From NCBI GenBank assembly GCA_035549555.1, contig DASZQR010000010.1, positions 682,001 through 746,000 on the forward strand: a stretch of DNA of 64,000 nucleotides, given 5' to 3'. Every line of letters begins with the position of its first letter. Position 1 is the stretch's first letter. A program made the translations under genes and the position numbers. Positions 32,823 to 40,906 of this stretch are shown here, piece by piece. The notes beneath the pieces are model-generated. The model was given only the letters and a program-made list of their open reading frames with translations, was not told the DNA's origin and did not search any database. Source of the DNA: Patescibacteria group bacterium (GTDB taxonomy: Bacteria > Patescibacteriota > Microgenomatia > UBA8517).

Positions 32823-32908
32823 TAATTTGAGTTTGTAAGATAAGGTACCCCAATTTTTATTTTTTGTATCTTTTCTTCAGATTTTATTTTCATATTAGGC
32901 AGCAAATT

Positions 32909-34132
32909 ATGTACAACAAAAACAGAAATCATAAAGACAGTTTCCGTGGAGGAAATAGAAACTTTAGGAATAATAATCATTTTAGGTCTCGCGGAGGCGC
33001 TCGCGCTCGTTTTCGTGCCAAAAATTTTGACCCAACAAACATGATTAATAATCTTAATAGCATGCCCCAGGAAGAAGTTGTTGTAAAAGAATTTATTGCC
33101 AAAAATAAATTTTCAGATTTTAAGTTAGATAGGCGCCTGGAAACAAATATTATTAATAAAAATTATATAAATCCAACTCCTATTCAAGATGCTGCTATCC
33201 CAGAACTTTTAAGAGGCCATGATTTAGTCGGTATTGCCAAAACCGGTTCAGGTAAAACTGCAGCTTTTCTTATTCCTTTAATTAACAAAGTTTTAAGAAA
33301 TCCTGATCAAAAAGTTTTAATTTTAGCTCCCACTCGTGAGCTTGCAGTCCAAATCAGAGATGAACTTCGTGAATTTACTTACAATACAAATTTACAAAGT
33401 GTTCTTTGTATTGGAGGAGTTAGTATGCACGGCCAGATTAAAATTTTACGAAGAAATCCTCAATTTGTTATTGGTACTCCTGGCCGCTTAAAAGATCTTG
33501 AAGATCAACACCAAATAAATTTTAATAATTATAGAAATATCGTTCTTGACGAAGTCGACCACATGCTTGATATGGGCTTTATCCAGGATGTAGATTACAT
33601 CATTAATAAACTTCCATACGCCCGTCAGTCTTTATTTTTCTCAGCAACGATAACGGACGGTGTCGAGAGAGTTATGAAAAAGTTTCTTAAAAATCCGGTG
33701 ACAATAAAAATTGAATCAAATGCCCCTACAGCAAATGTTAGTCAGCAAATTGTAAAAACAAACGGCAAATCAAAAATAGAAGTTTTACATGAATTACTTA
33801 TCAGTCCTGGTTTTGAAAAAGTATTAATTTTTGGCCGCACAAAGTTTGGAGTAGAGAAACTCTCTAGAGAATTGATTGATAGAGGATTTAAAGCTGCTTC
33901 CATTCATGGAAATAAAAGCCAAAATCAAAGGCAAAGAGCATTAAGCGAATTTAAAGATGGGTATGTAAAAATATTACTTGCAACAGATGTTGCTTCTCGT
34001 GGTCTTGATATTCCAGATGTCACTCACGTCATAAATTACGAATTACCAGAAAGTTATGAAGATTATATCCATAGAATTGGAAGAACTGGTCGCGCAGACA
34101 AAAAAGGCACAGCTTTGACTTTTGTTAATTAA
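32909..34132 (+). CDS. DEAD-box RNA helicase
   Basis: The product has 407 residues from MYNKNRNHKD; upstream in-frame starts are non-ATG and lie in the leader. An Arg/Gly/Asn-rich N-terminal tail (~1-35) precedes the helicase core: Q motif PTPIQDAA, motif I GIAKTGSGKTAAF, Ia PTRELAVQ, II DEVDHM (a DEVD variant), III SAT, V ATDVASRGLDIPDV, VI HRIGRTGRA. Motif II as DEVD is the common bacterial variation. It remodels RNA or ribosome intermediates. The RGG-like tail, unusually N-terminal, probably binds RNA. Confidence 0.95.
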   Translation: MYNKNRNHKDSFRGGNRNFRNNNHFRSRGGARARFRAKNFDPTNMINNLNSMPQEEVVVKEFIAKNKFSDFKLDRRLETNIINKNYINPTPIQDAAIPELLRGHDLVGIAKTGSGKTAAFLIPLINKVLRNPDQKVLILAPTRELAVQIRDELREFTYNTNLQSVLCIGGVSMHGQIKILRRNPQFVIGTPGRLKDLEDQHQINFNNYRNIVLDEVDHMLDMGFIQDVDYIINKLPYARQSLFFSATITDGVERVMKKFLKNPVTIKIESNAPTANVSQQIVKTNGKSKIEVLHELLISPGFEKVLIFGRTKFGVEKLSRELIDRGFKAASIHGNKSQNQRQRALSEFKDGYVKILLATDVASRGLDIPDVTHVINYELPESYEDYIHRIGRTGRADKKGTALTFVN

Positions 34133-34155
34133 TTTTCTAGTATTCTTAATACTAT

Positions 34156-34485
34156 ATGGTAGAACAAAACAACAAACCAAAATTATCTGCAGAAGAAAGT
34201 TATAATAAATTTATGCAAGAATTAGAAGAATTAAATGAAAAACTGGGCAGCTCAACTGTGGAAATTATTCGATTAGTTAATAATGCAATTTCAGCAGGAT
34301 CACAAACACAAGGAACACCAGAAGAGGTTCATAATAAAATAGCAAGTGCATACTCATTAGGAATTCACAAACTTACTTTCAGACTAAATTATTCTGATGA
34401 ATTGGCTCCTATTATTGCAGCATATATAACTCAGCAGGGTGAGCATCGTAGAGAAATTATTAAACTCCAACAAACAAATAAATAA
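34156..34485 (+). CDS. small uncharacterised helical protein
   Basis: The 109-residue protein is Glu/Asn/Gln-rich, with three or four amphipathic helices (YNKFMQELEELNEKLG, EIIRLVNNAISAG, ITQQGEHRREIIKLQQ). It has no membrane segment. A TACTAT box ends just before the ATG. It follows the helicase gene by 23 nt. No family recognised. Confidence 0.6.
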   Translation: MVEQNNKPKLSAEESYNKFMQELEELNEKLGSSTVEIIRLVNNAISAGSQTQGTPEEVHNKIASAYSLGIHKLTFRLNYSDELAPIIAAYITQQGEHRREIIKLQQTNK

Positions 34486-34511
34486 CTTGTCATCTTTGAT
34501 AAAATATATTT

Positions 34512-34814
34512 ATGACTCAAATTTCAGGAGGTACAGTCCACACCTTACCAAAAGATTTGCATGATGCTTTATCAAAAGACGCCAAAGCTCTTTTAATTTG
34601 GGAAACTTTAACTCCTCTTGCCAGAAATGAATGGATTTGTTGGACAACTCTAGTTAAAAAGCAGGAAACAAGAAATGATCACGTCAGAAGAGTAGTGAGT
34701 GAATTAAAAGATGGTATGCGCCGTCCGTGTTGTTGGCTTGGTTGTATTCATAGAAAAGATAAACCTCTTAGTAAGTCAGTTAAGTATGTTCTTAGCAAAC
34801 GTAAAATTGCTTAG
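34512..34814 (+). CDS. YdeI/OmpD-associated family protein
   Basis: The 100-residue protein contains HTLPKDLHDALSKDAKALLIWETLTPLARNEWICW and a helix with KKQETRNDHVRRVVSELKDGMRRPCC. This matches the YdeI/OmdA family (LP-x-D-L-x-x-A-L, W-x-x-L-x-P, E-T-R, L-x-x-G-x-R-x-P). The molecular function is unsettled; links to peptide resistance have been reported. The Cys pair at the end is unusual. A TAAAAT box precedes it. Confidence 0.8.
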   Translation: MTQISGGTVHTLPKDLHDALSKDAKALLIWETLTPLARNEWICWTTLVKKQETRNDHVRRVVSELKDGMRRPCCWLGCIHRKDKPLSKSVKYVLSKRKIA

Positions 34815-34831
34815 AGTGTTATAATTAATCT

Positions 34832-35200
34832 GTGTTAAATTTTAATTCCATTCTTCTTTCAACAGAAAATCACAAAAAGCTTGCAGAATTTTATATCAAA
34901 GTTTTTGACATGAAACCAACGATGGAAGATAAAGGTTATACTGGTTTTTTAGTTGGTAGTTGTTTCTTTAGCATTGGCGCGCACGACAAGATCCGCGGTA
35001 AAAATACCAATCCTGACAGGATCTTATTTAATTTTGAAAGCAAAGACGTTAAGGAAGAATTTGAAAGAATAAAAGAAATTGAAGGCGTAAAAATTATCAA
35101 AGAACCATATTCAATGGGAGAAGATAATAATTATTGGATTGCAACTCTTGCAGATCCAGATGGAAATTATTTTCAGCTAATTTCTCCTTGGGAAGGTTAA
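34832..35200 (+). CDS. glyoxalase/VOC superfamily protein
   Basis: The 122-residue protein begins with a GTG right after a TATAAT box. The VOC beta-alpha-beta pattern is clear: NSILLSTENHKKLAEFYIKVFDM at the start and IATLADPDGNYFQLISPWEG at the end, with the terminal Glu-type metal position replaced by Gln (FQLI). The usual metal His at the start is absent. It is probably a non-glyoxalase VOC member such as a resistance- or antibiotic-binding type. Confidence 0.8.
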   Translation: MLNFNSILLSTENHKKLAEFYIKVFDMKPTMEDKGYTGFLVGSCFFSIGAHDKIRGKNTNPDRILFNFESKDVKEEFERIKEIEGVKIIKEPYSMGEDNNYWIATLADPDGNYFQLISPWEG

Positions 35201-35206
35201 ATAAAT

Positions 35207-35545
35207 TTATTTAGTTTCAAGAAGCGAGATTATTTTATCTAATTTTGCATTTAATTCACCAAAGTCTTGTGTTGGAGCAGATCTAAAACTTGGCCTGTCA
35301 TTTCTTCGATTTCCTCGGTCTGAATTGCGTCCTCCCATTTTTTCAAAACAATCACTGCAGTACACTGGTTTACCTTCAGTTGGTTTAAATGGAACTTCGC
35401 ATTCTTTTCCACAGTTATCGCATGTTGCTTTGAACATCTCTCGAGGTCCTCGATCATTGCCAAAAGATCTGCCTCTAGAGAAGCCTCCTCGCCCGCGATT
35501 ACGATCTCCAAATGAAGATCTTTTTCTGTCTCCGTCAAATGCCAT
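35207..35545 (-). CDS. RGG-rich CxxC-x17-CxxC zinc-ribbon protein
   Basis: The 112-residue protein has an Arg/Gly-rich N-terminus with RGRGGFSRGR. One zinc ribbon follows, TCDNCGKEC to VYCSDCF, with exactly 17 residues between the two CxxC pairs (the TIGR04272-type domain). A second RG-rich stretch and a coiled C-terminal helix complete it. This layout is common in CPR bacteria and suggests a nucleic-acid-binding protein. Like the DEAD-box helicase nearby, it has RG-rich tails, so they may act together. Confidence 0.85.
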   Translation of the reverse strand: MAFDGDRKRSSFGDRNRGRGGFSRGRSFGNDRGPREMFKATCDNCGKECEVPFKPTEGKPVYCSDCFEKMGGRNSDRGNRRNDRPSFRSAPTQDFGELNAKLDKIISLLETK

Positions 35546-35590
35546 AAGGCTATTATAACAGATTCAAAAATAATATGTTAAAATCTCTTT

Positions 35591-35674
35591 ATGAGTAAAA
35601 ATCCAATAACTTCTTTTGTAATTGCAGTCGAAGATCTAAATAAAATGAGCTTGCTTCAACCAAAAGGAATGTAA
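35591..35674 (+). CDS. possible 27-residue peptide gene
   Basis: A frame of 27 codons (MSKNPITSFVIAVEDLN...) starts 7 nt after a TAAAAT box, the spacing typical of genes in this window. It ends next to the stop of the convergent gene at 35675. It is too short to judge by composition. It could be a microprotein, a decayed gene or chance. Confidence 0.25.
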   Translation: MSKNPITSFVIAVEDLNKMSLLQPKGM

Positions 35675-35989
35675 TTAAATATTAAATTCTATTAATAAAT
35701 CTTTTGGAGATAATCTAAACCAGCTTTCATAATCTCTTCTTGCAGATTCATATTCATAATATCTAGGATGATCACTGGGTATCCACATTGGAGTATTGGC
35801 AATTGCCGTCTGAACTTCCATTACAAAATTCCACCTGGCCTTTTTATCAGTATCAGTTAATTCTTCACTTAATTTATTTAACCAGGGGGCATTTTCAGGT
35901 GGTTGAGGTAGAGGATAAACCTCTCTTTGTATCTCAAGCATGATATCTAATGGATTTCTTTTTGTTTGTTCTTGGCTCTCAGTAGTCAT
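35675..35989 (-). CDS. small uncharacterised soluble protein
   Basis: The 104-residue protein has no signal or membrane segment and is rich in Pro, Trp and acidic residues. Recognisable features are REVYPLPQPPENAPW, IPSDHPRYYEYESARRDYESW and a final LLIEFNI. I do not know the family. It stands alone between the 27-codon frame and the divergent ABC exporter gene. Confidence 0.6.
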   Translation of the reverse strand: MTTESQEQTKRNPLDIMLEIQREVYPLPQPPENAPWLNKLSEELTDTDKKARWNFVMEVQTAIANTPMWIPSDHPRYYEYESARRDYESWFRLSPKDLLIEFNI

Positions 35990-36027
35990 AGTTCATATTC
36001 CAACAAGTAAAAGTCCTTGTCAACTGA

Positions 36028-36033
36028 TATAAT
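36028..36033 (+). promoter_or_regulatory. extended -10 box (TGATATAAT) of the ABC exporter
   Basis: TATAAT with upstream TGA ends 14 nt before the ATG at 36048. Confidence 0.5.
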
Positions 36034-36047
36034 TGAAGCTGATTCAA

Positions 36048-37817
36048 ATGCAAAATATTTTAAAAATCATAAAATTAAGTAAACCTCAGCATAAATGGAT
36101 TATTGTTGACTGTCTATTAATTGTTGTTCAATCTGTTTTGCAGCAGGCAACTCCAATTATTTTGATGTATGTCGTAAACGATTTAACTACTCAAATAACA
36201 ACTGGAAAAGGCAATTATCAGGAATTAACTCTTCTTTTCGCCTTAATTTTTGCAGTTAATGTCGGCTTGGTAATTATTAATGTAGTCAATCAAAGATTGG
36301 GGGATCATATTGCAAGTCGTCTTGGAAAGTATCTTACAGAGGTTTTCTACAAAAAAATCTTTACTCTTCCTCAAGTTTATTTTGATAGTGAATTGTCTGG
36401 AAAAATTGTCAACGAATTAAATAGAGGAATTATTTCTATCCGTGATTTTATTGGAAATGCCAGCAATTTTATTTTGCCAGGAATTTTGCAGGCAATTTTT
36501 GGAATTATAGTTCTTGCATATTTTGACAAATTAATTGCTCTTTTAGCAATTGCTGTTTTTCCAGTTTATATTTTAATTTCCAGTTACTCAACCAAAAAAT
36601 GGGGAGAGATGCAAGCAAAGAAAAATATTCATGAAGACGCTTCTCGCGGCCGCATTGGTGAAGTTATCGGAAATATTAAATTAGTAAAAACATATAACAC
36701 ACAAAAAAGAGAATGGGATTATGTAAGGGATGAATATCAGACCCTTAATGATTTATATGACAAGCAGTCTACTCAATATCATGTCTTAAATTTCTTCCGT
36801 GAATTTGGCCTAGAAATCGCTTTTGTTTTTATCCTTTATATTATTTTTACTAAAACTTTTAATCGCAGCTTAACTCTCGGAGAAATGGTTTTAATTATTC
36901 AAATCTTAAATCAATTAAGATGGCCACTTTTTGGAATGAGTTTTATTTTAGAGCAAGTACAAAGAGCTGAGGCAGATTCTAAAGAATTTTTCGCAGTTTT
37001 AGATTTGGAGGGTACAGAAAAGTTCCAGGATAAAAAATTACCAAAACTTTTAAGTAAACCTGAAATTAATTTATCAAATGTTGATTTTGCATATTCTGAA
37101 GGAGGGAAAGTTTTAAATAATATTAATTTGCATTTAAATAATCCAGAAAAAGTTGCTTTTGTTGGTCATAGCGGTGCGGGTAAAACCACTTTAGTTAATC
37201 TAATATTAGACCTTTATGATCCAACTTCAGGTGAAATAACCATTGGTAATAAAAACTACAAAGAAGTTAGCCATGCTTGGGTTCGCGAACACATGGCCTT
37301 AGTTTTTCAAGATAATGAATTGTTTTCATCAACAATAAGAGAAAATGTTGCATATGGCGCAGAACATGCAACTGATAAAGAAATTATAAAAGCCCTAAAA
37401 GACGCAAATGCTTATGAATTTGTTATGAAATTTAAAGACGGCCTTGATGCCAAAATTGGAGAGCGGGGAGTAAAGCTCTCTGGCGGCCAAAAACAAAGAA
37501 TTCAAATAGCGCGGGCAATTCTTCATGATAAACCAATTTTAATTTTAGATGAAGCAACTTCTTCTCTTGATTCTCGCTCTGAAAGTTTAGTCCAGGATGC
37601 ATTAGAAAAATTATTTAAAAATAGATTAGTAATTATTATTGCTCACAGATTTTCAACCATTCAAAATGTTGATCGAATTGTAGTTCTTGATGCTGGAACG
37701 ATCGTTGATGAAGGTAAACCGAAGGAATTAGCAAAGAAAAAAGGATTATATTCAGAACTTCTCAATTATCAAATCGAAGGAAATAAAAAACTTCTTAGTG
37801 AATACGAATTACGATAA
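36048..37817 (+). CDS. ABC exporter, fused membrane and ATPase domains (ABCB/MsbA type)
   Basis: The product has 589 residues from MQNILKIIKLSK; a TTG 15 nt upstream overlaps the promoter. Six membrane helices span about residues 15-310. The nucleotide-binding domain follows with Walker A GHSGAGKTT, Q-loop VFQDNE, signature LSGGQKQR, Walker B LILDEATSSLD and the H-loop AHRF. It is a half-transporter that dimerises to export a lipid, peptide or drug. The substrate cannot be read from the sequence. It precedes an oxidoreductase gene by 8 nt. Confidence 0.93.
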   Translation: MQNILKIIKLSKPQHKWIIVDCLLIVVQSVLQQATPIILMYVVNDLTTQITTGKGNYQELTLLFALIFAVNVGLVIINVVNQRLGDHIASRLGKYLTEVFYKKIFTLPQVYFDSELSGKIVNELNRGIISIRDFIGNASNFILPGILQAIFGIIVLAYFDKLIALLAIAVFPVYILISSYSTKKWGEMQAKKNIHEDASRGRIGEVIGNIKLVKTYNTQKREWDYVRDEYQTLNDLYDKQSTQYHVLNFFREFGLEIAFVFILYIIFTKTFNRSLTLGEMVLIIQILNQLRWPLFGMSFILEQVQRAEADSKEFFAVLDLEGTEKFQDKKLPKLLSKPEINLSNVDFAYSEGGKVLNNINLHLNNPEKVAFVGHSGAGKTTLVNLILDLYDPTSGEITIGNKNYKEVSHAWVREHMALVFQDNELFSSTIRENVAYGAEHATDKEIIKALKDANAYEFVMKFKDGLDAKIGERGVKLSGGQKQRIQIARAILHDKPILILDEATSSLDSRSESLVQDALEKLFKNRLVIIIAHRFSTIQNVDRIVVLDAGTIVDEGKPKELAKKKGLYSELLNYQIEGNKKLLSEYELR

Positions 37818-37825
37818 AATAAATT

Positions 37826-38509
37826 ATGAAGCTTAAATTAGTTTCCAAACGCCAAGAAATCCTAGACGTAACCACTTTTATTTTTGAGCCACAAGAAAAA
37901 ATAAAATGGATTGCAGGCCAATATCTCCACTGGGTTTTACACCATGAACCAACTGACGACAGGGGATCTGACCGTTGGTTTACGATTTCGTCCGCTCCTT
38001 TTGAAAAAGAAATCCATATTACAACCAGATTTAATAAAGAAAGATCAAGTTCTTTTAAAAATAAATTATTCAGTTTAGAAATCGGCAAGAGCATTGAAAA
38101 TTCCTATCTCGAAGGTGATTTTATTGTTACTGATCCAAATAAGAAATATATTTTTCTTGCAGGCGGGATTGGAATTACTCCATTTAGAAGCATAATCAAA
38201 CAATTAGATCACGACAAATTACCAATAAATGTAGATTTGCTTTATGCAAATCACGATCAAAATATTGTTTTCAAAAAGGAATTAGAAGAAATCTCAAAGA
38301 GAAATCCCAATTTTAAAATTACTTACATATTTTCACCAGAACATATTGATGAAAATAAAATCAAACAAATTGTAAGCTTTCAAAACAAAATAATCTATGT
38401 TTCCGGTCCTGAACTAATGGTTGAAGATTTAATAAAAATGTTAAAAGAAATAGGAATAAAAGAAGAAAATATAAAAGGCGATTGGTTTCCAAATTACCCA
38501 AAGTTTTAA
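37826..38509 (+). CDS. ferredoxin-NADP reductase-like flavoprotein
   Basis: The 227-residue protein has an FAD-binding barrel (DRWFTISSAP for the isoalloxazine side, ITTRFN), then an NAD(P) domain starting FLAGGIGITPFRSI and ending with IYVSGPELMVEDLIKML. This is the FNR-like fold without a ferredoxin domain. It transfers electrons between NAD(P)H and an unknown partner. It lies directly downstream of the ABC exporter. Confidence 0.9.
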   Translation: MKLKLVSKRQEILDVTTFIFEPQEKIKWIAGQYLHWVLHHEPTDDRGSDRWFTISSAPFEKEIHITTRFNKERSSSFKNKLFSLEIGKSIENSYLEGDFIVTDPNKKYIFLAGGIGITPFRSIIKQLDHDKLPINVDLLYANHDQNIVFKKELEEISKRNPNFKITYIFSPEHIDENKIKQIVSFQNKIIYVSGPELMVEDLIKMLKEIGIKEENIKGDWFPNYPKF

Positions 38510-38667
38510 AGAAATTTTAAAACAATAAAAATTCCAATCAACCCTCCAATCCCTCCAAGTATCACAGATGAAAAAGATAAAAATCCTGCACCCCAAAGAT
38601 TTGGAATCAAACTTCCAATTGTCCCTCCAATAAATGCTCCAATATAAACCAGTGTTTTTTGTGACAT
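38506..38667 (-). CDS. 53-residue Gly-rich two-helix membrane protein
   Basis: An ATG at 38667 opens a frame of 53 codons (MSQKTLVYIGAFIGG...LIGIFIVLKFL). It has two helices with GxxxGG patterns and ends 4 nt inside the convergent reductase gene. The Gly pattern resembles small GlsB/YeaQ-like membrane proteins. Composition and hydrophobic periodicity make it a credible gene. Confidence 0.55.
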   Translation of the reverse strand: MSQKTLVYIGAFIGGTIGSLIPNLWGAGFLSFSSVILGGIGGLIGIFIVLKFL

Positions 38668-38676
38668 AATCTGTAT

Positions 38677-39666
38677 ATGAAAAAGTTTCTAACCATAATT
38701 ATCTTAATCCTTTTTGTAACTGCCTGGTATCTTCTTTTTTACACCAAATCAAAACCAGTTTCTGTAAAAGTTAGTCCAGCCGAAAATAATTTGCAGCTTT
38801 TTATCGAGCCGGATTCTGGAAATAAATTCTTAATTGACGCAATCAATAGTGCTTCAAAAGATATTCTAGTAGAAGATTATTTGTTATCAGACAAAGACAC
38901 AATTACATCTATTGAAAATGCCAAATCTCGCGGTGTTGATGTGCAAGTTTTGCTTGAAGAGCATCCTTTTGGCGGCAGCGGTTTAAATCCTAAAACCAAA
39001 ACTGATTTAGAATCTCATAACATAAAATTTGAATGGACAAGCTCTAGTTTTGCATTAACTCACGAAAAGTCTCTAATTATAGATGACAAAGAATTATTTA
39101 TTTTAAGTCAAAATTTAACAACTAGTAGTTTTACCAAAAACAGAGAATACGATATCGAGGATACTAATCAAAATGATGTAAACGAAGTTAAAAATATTTT
39201 TTCAAACGATTGGAATAGAACAACTTTTAATCCATCTCAAACTGATTTAGTAATTAGTCCAAACACGTCTCGTCCGTTATTAACTTCATTAATTGAAAGT
39301 GCAAATAAAGAAATTGATATAGAAGTAGAAGACATTGATGATCCATCAATATTAAGTTTATTATCGCAAAAATCTCAGGGCGAAATAGTTAATTTGTTAA
39401 CACCAACTCTTAAACAAGTTAGTTCAAATAAAAAAGCTTTTGATGAATTAAAAAACTCTAAAGTAAATATTAAAACATTATCTTCGCCATATATTCACGG
39501 CAAATTAATTTTAATAGATAATCAAAAAGCTTATGTTGGCTCTATTAATTTTTCAACTCAAAGCATTGATGAAAATAGAGAATTGGGAATTATTTTAAAT
39601 CAGTCCGATATTATAGAAACTTTATCCCAGACATTTGCTGGCGATTGGCAAAAAGCGATGGATTAA
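38677..39666 (+). CDS. phospholipase D-like protein, membrane-anchored
   Basis: The 329-residue protein has an N-terminal helix (about 5-22) and two PLD half-sites. The first is LTHEKSLIIDDKELFILSQN (HxK then D) and the second HGKLILIDNQKAYVGSINF with HxK(x)4D. It acts outside the membrane on phosphodiesters: lipids, nucleic acids or headgroups. It overlaps the convergent acyltransferase gene by 45 bp. A TAATCT box ends just before the ATG. Confidence 0.9.
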   Translation: MKKFLTIIILILFVTAWYLLFYTKSKPVSVKVSPAENNLQLFIEPDSGNKFLIDAINSASKDILVEDYLLSDKDTITSIENAKSRGVDVQVLLEEHPFGGSGLNPKTKTDLESHNIKFEWTSSSFALTHEKSLIIDDKELFILSQNLTTSSFTKNREYDIEDTNQNDVNEVKNIFSNDWNRTTFNPSQTDLVISPNTSRPLLTSLIESANKEIDIEVEDIDDPSILSLLSQKSQGEIVNLLTPTLKQVSSNKKAFDELKNSKVNIKTLSSPYIHGKLILIDNQKAYVGSINFSTQSIDENRELGIILNQSDIIETLSQTFAGDWQKAMD

Positions 39667-40605
39667 ATAAGCAACAGAAAAAGAAATTATAGAAACTATT
39701 CCAAAAAATACCAAATCATTTTTCGGCGATAAATATTTCCAAACATTTTCTAAAATAATTACGTGAATAAAGAAAACAAAGAAAGAGAGTCTAGAAAGTT
39801 CTGACAAAAAATTAATTTTAATTTTGCTAAAAATAAAATACAAAATTCCAAAAACAAAAATTGTATAAATTAAAATAGAAGGTCGAAATTGTATGTAAAA
39901 TGCTGCAACATTCCATGTTTGATAATATCTGTTAAATCCTTCTTTGAAAATAAAATAAGCTAAATAAATTGTTACAGGAATTAGTAAAACCCATATTTTA
40001 TTAAGTATTTTTTTAAAATCATTAATATTTCTCACTAAATAAATTCCCAGTATAAAAACAAAAAAATTAAAAACTGCTACAGCAATTGGATAAGGTAGAG
40101 GAAAAGTAAAATATTTATAAACATAATTTAAAATTAAAATTTGTATTACAAATAAAACAATCAAGATATATTTTTTTAATTTAATTTTATGCAATATTGG
40201 AAAAATTAAATAAAAAATAAATAAAGAAGGGATAAAATAAAGTTGATAAGAAGAGCTCCCATCAATTAATGCATGTATCAAATCTTCACTATGATTTGTG
40301 TAGATAAAAAAATAATATATTAAACTCCAAATCAGATATGGCAATAATATTTTCGATAACCTTCTTTTTAAATAATTAAAATAATTTTCATTTTCTCGAT
40401 ATGATAATTCCAAAACAAATCCTGATATCAAAAAAAATAAAGGTACTGCAAATCTTGCAGCCTGATTTAAAAATAAACTAATTTGATTATTAATTAAATC
40501 ATAATGAGTTACTTCCAGTTCTCGTGTTGTCGTGTGAATAAGGACAACTGCAAAAATTGAAATTAATCTCAAAACATCAATTGTGGTATCATAGTTTTTG
40601 CGCAT
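39622..40605 (-). CDS. acyltransferase 3 family membrane protein
   Basis: The 327-residue protein has about ten helices. The family signature is at the start: TTIDVLRLISIFAVVLIHTTTRE, with the His in the helix-1 loop, then a RF-V-LFFLISGFV helix. These integral enzymes acylate extracellular sugars or lipids. Its ATG overlaps the start codon of the divergent O6-alkylguanine gene within CATG. It is strongly AT-rich. Confidence 0.9.
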   Translation of the reverse strand: MRKNYDTTIDVLRLISIFAVVLIHTTTRELEVTHYDLINNQISLFLNQAARFAVPLFFLISGFVLELSYRENENYFNYLKRRLSKILLPYLIWSLIYYFFIYTNHSEDLIHALIDGSSSYQLYFIPSLFIFYLIFPILHKIKLKKYILIVLFVIQILILNYVYKYFTFPLPYPIAVAVFNFFVFILGIYLVRNINDFKKILNKIWVLLIPVTIYLAYFIFKEGFNRYYQTWNVAAFYIQFRPSILIYTIFVFGILYFIFSKIKINFLSELSRLSFFVFFIHVIILENVWKYLSPKNDLVFFGIVSIISFSVAYLIHRFLPIASKCLG

Positions 40606-40906
40606 GGGCTTTACTGATAAAGTTTACAAAATAGTTAGTAAAATTCCAAAAGGCAAAGTGGCAACTTATGGTCAAGTTGCAAAACTTGCCGGAAGTCCGC
40701 TCGCTTCTCGCGCTGTTGGATTAGCAATGAAAAATAATCCCAATGCTCCGATTGTTCCTTGTCATAGAGTTGTCGCCGCAGACGGAAGTTTAACGGGTTA
40801 CTCAGGTGTCGGTGGAGTAGAAGGCAAAAGAAAAATGCTCATTAAAGAAGGCGTAGAGTTTAAAGGAAATAAAGTCGACCTTGAAGAATCTCAGTGGAAA
40901 AAGTGA
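40604..40906 (+). CDS. methylated-DNA-protein cysteine methyltransferase domain protein
   Basis: The 100-residue protein is a single Ada/MGMT C-domain: PKGKVATYGQVAKLAG (helix-turn-helix with the Arg finger region SRAVG), then the active site IVPCHRVV, and GYSGVGGVEGKRKML. The Cys is present, so it should repair O6-alkylguanine and is not an alkyltransferase-like (ATL) protein. At 100 residues it is the short, N-domain-less form. It ends 16 nt inside the convergent GH26-like gene. Confidence 0.93.
   Translation: MGFTDKVYKIVSKIPKGKVATYGQVAKLAGSPLASRAVGLAMKNNPNAPIVPCHRVVAADGSLTGYSGVGGVEGKRKMLIKEGVEFKGNKVDLEESQWKK

Noticed and set aside
20082-33000. A clear right attachment site repeating the tRNA-Asn 3' end
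   Set aside because: I searched by eye for the T-arm/acceptor sequence downstream and found no second copy, so the right end of the element is unknown.
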